A stretch of 25,233 nt of DNA from contig LUJP01000101.1 in the NCBI GenBank assembly GCA_001689535.1, forward strand, positions 1-25,233. Reading direction: 5' to 3'. The position numbers and the translations under genes were made by a program. Positions 22,422 through 25,233 of this stretch are shown here, piece by piece. The notes beneath the pieces are model-generated. The model searched no databases, had not been told where the DNA came from, and worked only from the letters and a program-made list of their open reading frames with translations. The DNA is from Bacteroidales bacterium M5 (lineage in GTDB: Bacteria; Bacteroidota; Bacteroidia; Bacteroidales; Muribaculaceae). Numbering within the stretch: the first letter of the stretch is position 1; each line of letters opens with the position of its first letter.

Positions 22422-23462
22422 TTATGTCGGATTTTTCTTTTCCAGCAGGGTCATCATCTGCAGGAGGGCGCGGCGTGCGTTTGCACCGGCTGCAAGATCG
22501 GCGGCCACGCGGGTGGCGTTGGCTCTCATCTCTTCGAGCTGTGCGGGCGAGATCAGCGCAAGGCGAGAGTCGAGGTTGTCGAGGCTGTCCACGGCGATTC
22601 CGATGCCGTTTTCCTCAACAAACGGAGCCATTGCCGACTTGCTCCACACAATCACCGGCATTCCTGCGCGCAGGTAGAGCGAGAGCTTGTGGGGCGCGAT
22701 AAGAGGCAGATATTCGCCTTGTGGCCCGGCGATGGTCTCAGTCTCCGGACCATACCACACCAGTCCGAAATCGCCGCGGCTCTCGGTTATGATTTTTTCA
22801 GGAGGACAGAATCCGCGCACGGTGAATCCGGGAATGTCCTCTGGCAGCCGGCTTTTGTCGAAGCCGTTTCCGTAAAGCACCAGTTCGTATGAGCGGTTTT
22901 TCTGCGCCAGGGCGTAGAGGAATGCTGAATTCTGCGGCCGCAGCGGGCCCGCAAACACTATCTGGTAGCGTTTGCCCGGCTGCCGTTTGCCCGGCTGGCG
23001 ATCACACAGATAGTCGAATATTCCGAGAATGACTATCGGCACTTTCACGCCATGCTCCTCGAGCCACTGTTTCATGGCCGGAGTGTGGGCTATGATGCCG
23101 TCGTTGCGGTTCAGGCGCTCTATCTCTTCCTTTACGGTGAGTTTCTTGCGGCGGAAACTCCCGAGGTCGTGGATAAGCGTGACCGTTCGCGCTCCGCGCC
23201 GATGGGCGCTTTTCACTATGAAGTCGTAGTATTTCTTGAGGGGATACTGAATCACCACCACGTCGCCCTTTCGGATAGACATCACAGTCTTGAGCATTCC
23301 CGCCAGAGTGATCACAAACCCGGCCACTTTGTTGCGCACCAGAGTATGGTTCCGGCCTATGTTGGCGTATCCCATCTCGTGCATTATCGTCTCTATGTCG
23401 GTCTTGGCTTTATTGCCGGCGTTTTCCAGGTGGTTGTAGTTTTTTGAGAAGTAGCAGTACAT
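22422..23462 (-). CDS. Glycosyltransferase resembling galactofuranosyl/Gtf3-type transferases
   Basis: Cytoplasmic glycosyltransferase of 346 residues with a GT-B-like layout. N-terminal half: FSKNYNHLENAGNKAKTDIE, VVVIQYPLKKYYDFIV, TVTLIHDLGSFRR and DGIIAHTPAMKQWLEEHGV. C-terminal half: IVFAGPL, ELVLYGNGF, GDFGLVWYGP, and APHKLSLYLRAGMPVIVWS, a pattern I associate with galactofuranosyltransferases and Gtf3-like glucosyltransferases. No signal peptide is seen. Residues near 175-190 contain a small tandem duplication (Arg-Gln-Pro-Gly-Lys, twice) encoded by a 15-base direct repeat. It lies 20 bases after the WaaP-like kinase gene. Core lipopolysaccharide or another surface glycan is the likely product; the donor sugar is not certain. 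Confidence 0.82.
   Translation of the reverse strand: MYCYFSKNYNHLENAGNKAKTDIETIMHEMGYANIGRNHTLVRNKVAGFVITLAGMLKTVMSIRKGDVVVIQYPLKKYYDFIVKSAHRRGARTVTLIHDLGSFRRKKLTVKEEIERLNRNDGIIAHTPAMKQWLEEHGVKVPIVILGIFDYLCDRQPGKRQPGKRYQIVFAGPLRPQNSAFLYALAQKNRSYELVLYGNGFDKSRLPEDIPGFTVRGFCPPEKIITESRGDFGLVWYGPETETIAGPQGEYLPLIAPHKLSLYLRAGMPVIVWSKSAMAPFVEENGIGIAVDSLDNLDSRLALISPAQLEEMRANATRVAADLAAGANARRALLQMMTLLEKKNPT
22969..22998. repeat. 15-base tandem duplication inside a glycosyltransferase gene
   Basis: CGTTTGCCCGGCTGC (22969-22983) is directly followed by CGTTTGCCCGGCTGG (22984-22998), 14 of 15 bases identical. The unit is a multiple of three, so it adds five residues without shifting the frame. It falls in a loop between the two glycosyltransferase halves and looks like a recent slippage duplication. 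Confidence 0.8.
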
Positions 23463-23482
23463 GAATGGTTGGGTTGAGGTGG

Positions 23483-24265
23483 TTAGTCTTTGGCGGTGGA
23501 TTTCCCGGAGAGTCGTCTTATGATTCTTTTTAGCGAGGCCTGCCTCTCTTTCCTGGCCTCGAACGAGTCGAGCCTTCGCAGAAGCATTGCGGAGAATTTT
23601 TCGGGATCGAGTCCGGTGAGCCGTGCATACCGGCGCCCTACGTCCTGCAGCAGCGGGCGGTTGTGCGACACCCTCATCAGGTTGTCCACACGTTCGTCGA
23701 CGGTGGGCTCACGCTTCAGCCATTTGGAGCGGTTGGTGTCGATGACCGAAAATTTAAACGCGCCGTCGGGCGTTTTGTTGAAAAGTATGTTGGAGAGGTT
23801 GGCGTCGCCGTGCATGAATCCTTTTGAGTGCATCTCTGCCAGAAATGCAACGAATGCTTCGGCGGCGTCCGTCGGCAGTGGTTGCCCCGGGGTCTCTATT
23901 TCGGAGAGTGATGTGGCGGTGGTGAGTTCGCAGAAAAAGAAGTAGCGCTGGGTCAGCGAGCCTTTGCGCCACTCCACGCAGGCGGCTGGTGCCGGGGTGT
24001 CGATGCCGTTTTCCAGCAGCTGTTGCGCGAAGCTGAACGCCCGTTTTGATTTGTCGGGGCGGAACCAGCTGTAGGTTATCTTCTGGAAAATGTTAGGCCG
24101 CTTGTAGCGTTTCACCACCAGCGTGTGACCGGCGGCCTGGACCGTGCGCAGAGCATTTCGCTTGTCGTAGATAAGCGTTCCTTCGCTGTCGAAGTTTTCG
24201 GCAATCTGCAGAAATCTTTCAGCTGAGTCGCCATAATGGGGCGCGGTGATGCATCGTACTTTCAT
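23483..24265 (-). CDS. Lipopolysaccharide core kinase-like (WaaP/InaA/Kdo kinase family) protein
   Basis: Predicted sugar kinase of 260 residues with a eukaryotic-protein-kinase-like fold, of the family that phosphorylates heptose or Kdo in the inner core of lipopolysaccharide. Landmarks: ATP-binding lysine in HTLVVKRYKRPN (K52), the catalytic loop GFMHGDANLSNILF (H152, D154, N159), and the metal aspartate in FSVIDTNRSKW (D176). The start at 24265 (MKVRCITAPH) overlaps the stop codon of the upstream GT2 gene by four bases (ATGA), which implies coupling and rules out the long in-frame extension to 24529. Which sugar it phosphorylates cannot be seen; a Kdo or mannose residue is possible because known Bacteroides cores are described as Kdo-phosphate-containing. 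Confidence 0.87.
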   Translation of the reverse strand: MKVRCITAPHYGDSAERFLQIAENFDSEGTLIYDKRNALRTVQAAGHTLVVKRYKRPNIFQKITYSWFRPDKSKRAFSFAQQLLENGIDTPAPAACVEWRKGSLTQRYFFFCELTTATSLSEIETPGQPLPTDAAEAFVAFLAEMHSKGFMHGDANLSNILFNKTPDGAFKFSVIDTNRSKWLKREPTVDERVDNLMRVSHNRPLLQDVGRRYARLTGLDPEKFSAMLLRRLDSFEARKERQASLKRIIRRLSGKSTAKD

Positions 24266-25035
24266 TGGCCGGACGATTTTTTCTGTTGGAGGATTCGGCG
24301 TGCGCTGTTCCAGGCGTGCTTGGTGGCGCGGTAGCGTGTGCGGGCTATTGCCAGTCCGGCATGTCCGTCGAGCATTCCTTTTGAATAGATATAGCAGCCG
24401 AGAAATGTCTTCAGCCCGTGCAGGGTAGGGGAGAGGGGGCCGATGAATGTGTTGGATGATGCGATTGTGTTGGCTATGATTCCGGCCTGATGCATTGCCG
24501 TAGCGGTATATTCGTCGGGGTTCTCGCATTGATAGTGCAGCAAGTCGCCGTCGAGCAGTTCGGGTGTCACAGAATCATGGAATATCACCCGTTCGTCCAC
24601 GTCGCAGAGATTCCAGTTGGCATAGCGTTTGTCGAAGAGGCGTATCTGGAGGTCGGGGTAGCCTCCGGAATTTTTCACGGGCAGTCCGCAATAGAAGTTC
24701 AGCCGGGCCATCCCATACACCCTGTGGGTGCACCCGGTCTCCTTGAGGCGCAGCAAGGAATTGCGAAGCGCGGGCGAGAGCACTTCGTCGGCATCGATGG
24801 CGAGCACATAGCTGTGGCTGGTGAGCGATGTGGCATACTGGCGCTGGGCGCCATATCCGGCCAGACGCCGCTGGGATATACGGCACCCGTGGCGGCGGCA
24901 TATTTCAAGTGTGCGGTCGGTCGAGAAGGAGTCGACCACTATTATTTCATCGGCAATGCCCTTGAGCGATTCAAGGCATGAATCTATTCGTTGCTCCTCG
25001 TTAAAGGTGAGGATGGTTGCTGAAAATTTTGTCAT
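24262..25035 (-). CDS. GT2 family glycosyltransferase, WaaE/KdtX-like
   Basis: Cytoplasmic family-2 glycosyltransferase of 257 residues, of the short type (WaaE/KdtX) that adds a glucose or similar residue to the inner core of lipopolysaccharide. Landmarks: FSATILTFNEEQRIDSCLES, EIIVVDSFSTDRTLEI, GAQRQYA, YVLAIDADEVLSP (the DxD-type metal site, D81-D83), GLPVKNSGGYPDLQIRLFD, and the YNWN-like ANWNLCDVDERVIF followed by LLHYQ. The start at 25035 lies about 25 bases after a candidate promoter element. It is the first gene of a four-gene minus-strand unit (GT2, kinase, second glycosyltransferase, nucleoside kinase) with four-base overlap to the kinase. The exact sugar transferred is not determinable. 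Confidence 0.9.
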   Translation of the reverse strand: MTKFSATILTFNEEQRIDSCLESLKGIADEIIVVDSFSTDRTLEICRRHGCRISQRRLAGYGAQRQYATSLTSHSYVLAIDADEVLSPALRNSLLRLKETGCTHRVYGMARLNFYCGLPVKNSGGYPDLQIRLFDKRYANWNLCDVDERVIFHDSVTPELLDGDLLHYQCENPDEYTATAMHQAGIIANTIASSNTFIGPLSPTLHGLKTFLGCYIYSKGMLDGHAGLAIARTRYRATKHAWNSARRILQQKKSSGQ

Positions 25036-25060
25036 GGCCCGTATAGCATCACAATTTTTA

Positions 25061-25068
25061 CAAATTTA
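25061..25068 (-). promoter_or_regulatory. Candidate -7 promoter element for the GT2-led glycan unit
   Basis: Minus-strand TAAATTTG matches TAnnTTTG exactly, 26 bases before the GT2 start codon, in an AT-rich stretch. No clear TTTG is present at the -33 distance, where the sequence is A-rich. Confidence 0.45.
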
Positions 25069-25138
25069 CATTTTTTTCCACATATATCTTTTCTCCTCTT
25101 TAAATAATGGAGGTTCCGGCTGGGCTAGTGGGAATGCA

Positions 25139-25168
25139 TTGGAGCTTTTTGGAGCTTATTGGAACGCA
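25139..25168. repeat. Three 10-base repeats upstream of the GT2 promoter
   Basis: TTGGAGCTTT, TTGGAGCTTA and TTGGAACGCA begin at 25139, 25149 and 25159, exactly 10 bases apart; the first two differ at one base and the third keeps only the TTGGA start. One copy per helical turn, about 70-105 bases upstream of the GT2 -7 element, is the arrangement of a multi-site protein binding region, but chance is not excluded. Confidence 0.35.
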
Positions 25169-25233
25169 GAACCACGCGGGAACGGCAGAAGGGCGCGGAA
25201 CTTTTTTTAAGAGGGTGTTTCATAACAACTGTT

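Noticed and set aside
24266..24529. N-terminal extension of the WaaP-like kinase to an ATG at 24529
   Set aside because: The 88 extra residues overlap the GT2 gene almost entirely, are rich in Arg/Pro/His and lack any kinase character; the ATGA overlap at 24265 is a better start.
1..25233. CRISPR array or complete mobile element
   Set aside because: No regularly spaced repeats of 25-40 bases, no cas-like genes, and no transposase, integrase or phage gene in any convincing frame.

Overview
The window looks like a chromosomal segment from a gut-type Bacteroidales bacterium, plausibly Muribaculaceae or a close relative. Support: GC-rich coding DNA with AT-rich gaps, promoter-like elements of the Bacteroidota form TAnnTTTG with no clear Shine-Dalgarno starts, a pdxJ-exbB-exbD-tonB block, a GT117 (DUF2723) membrane protein, a TGS-type nucleoside kinase and a myo-inositol-phosphate synthase. 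This placement is inferred from gene content; no rRNA or tRNA is present to confirm it. I see no CRISPR array and no complete mobile element.

Layout. (1) 1-11000, all on the minus strand. Reading in the direction of transcription: GT117 membrane protein, polysaccharide deacetylase, queG, pdxA, then an inositol/CDP-alcohol cluster made of a nucleotidyltransferase, an ATP-grasp enzyme, a CDP-alcohol phosphotransferase and a HAD phosphatase. An AT-rich gap follows, then a myo-inositol-1-phosphate synthase cut by the left edge. (2) 11110-13176, minus strand: an ACT-type protein that seems to have lost its CBS pair, nadK, and a YgjP-like zinc metallopeptidase. (3) 13307-16071, plus strand, divergent from (2): pdxJ and an ExbB-ExbD-TonB energy-transduction set. 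(4) 16109-17796, minus strand: rbfA and a LolC/E-type permease. (5) 18042-19130, plus strand: mannose-1-phosphate guanylyltransferase, ending at a perfect 15-bp terminator hairpin. (6) 19396-25035, minus strand: GT2 glycosyltransferase, WaaP-like kinase, Galf/Gtf3-like glycosyltransferase, nucleoside kinase, then pyrH and frr behind their own likely promoter.

How the genes work together. The left cluster can be read as a phospho-inositol pathway: glucose-6-phosphate is cyclised to inositol phosphate, a nucleotidyltransferase may activate a headgroup, a CDP-alcohol phosphotransferase moves it, a HAD enzyme removes phosphate, and an ATP-grasp enzyme adds an ATP-dependent step of unknown nature. 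Bacteroidota are known to make inositol phospholipids and phosphoinositol dihydroceramides, but this gene set leaves the exact product open, and it is the best candidate here for an incompletely described system. The right-hand cluster fits core lipopolysaccharide or other envelope-glycan assembly. The remaining genes are housekeeping: vitamin B6 (pdxA, pdxJ), queuosine, NADP, ribosome maturation and recycling, and UMP phosphorylation.

The most unusual observations are the inositol/CDP-alcohol cluster with its variant catalytic motifs, the CBS-less ACT protein beside nadK, and a compact self-complementary element of 134 bases filling the space between frr and the terminator it shares with manC.
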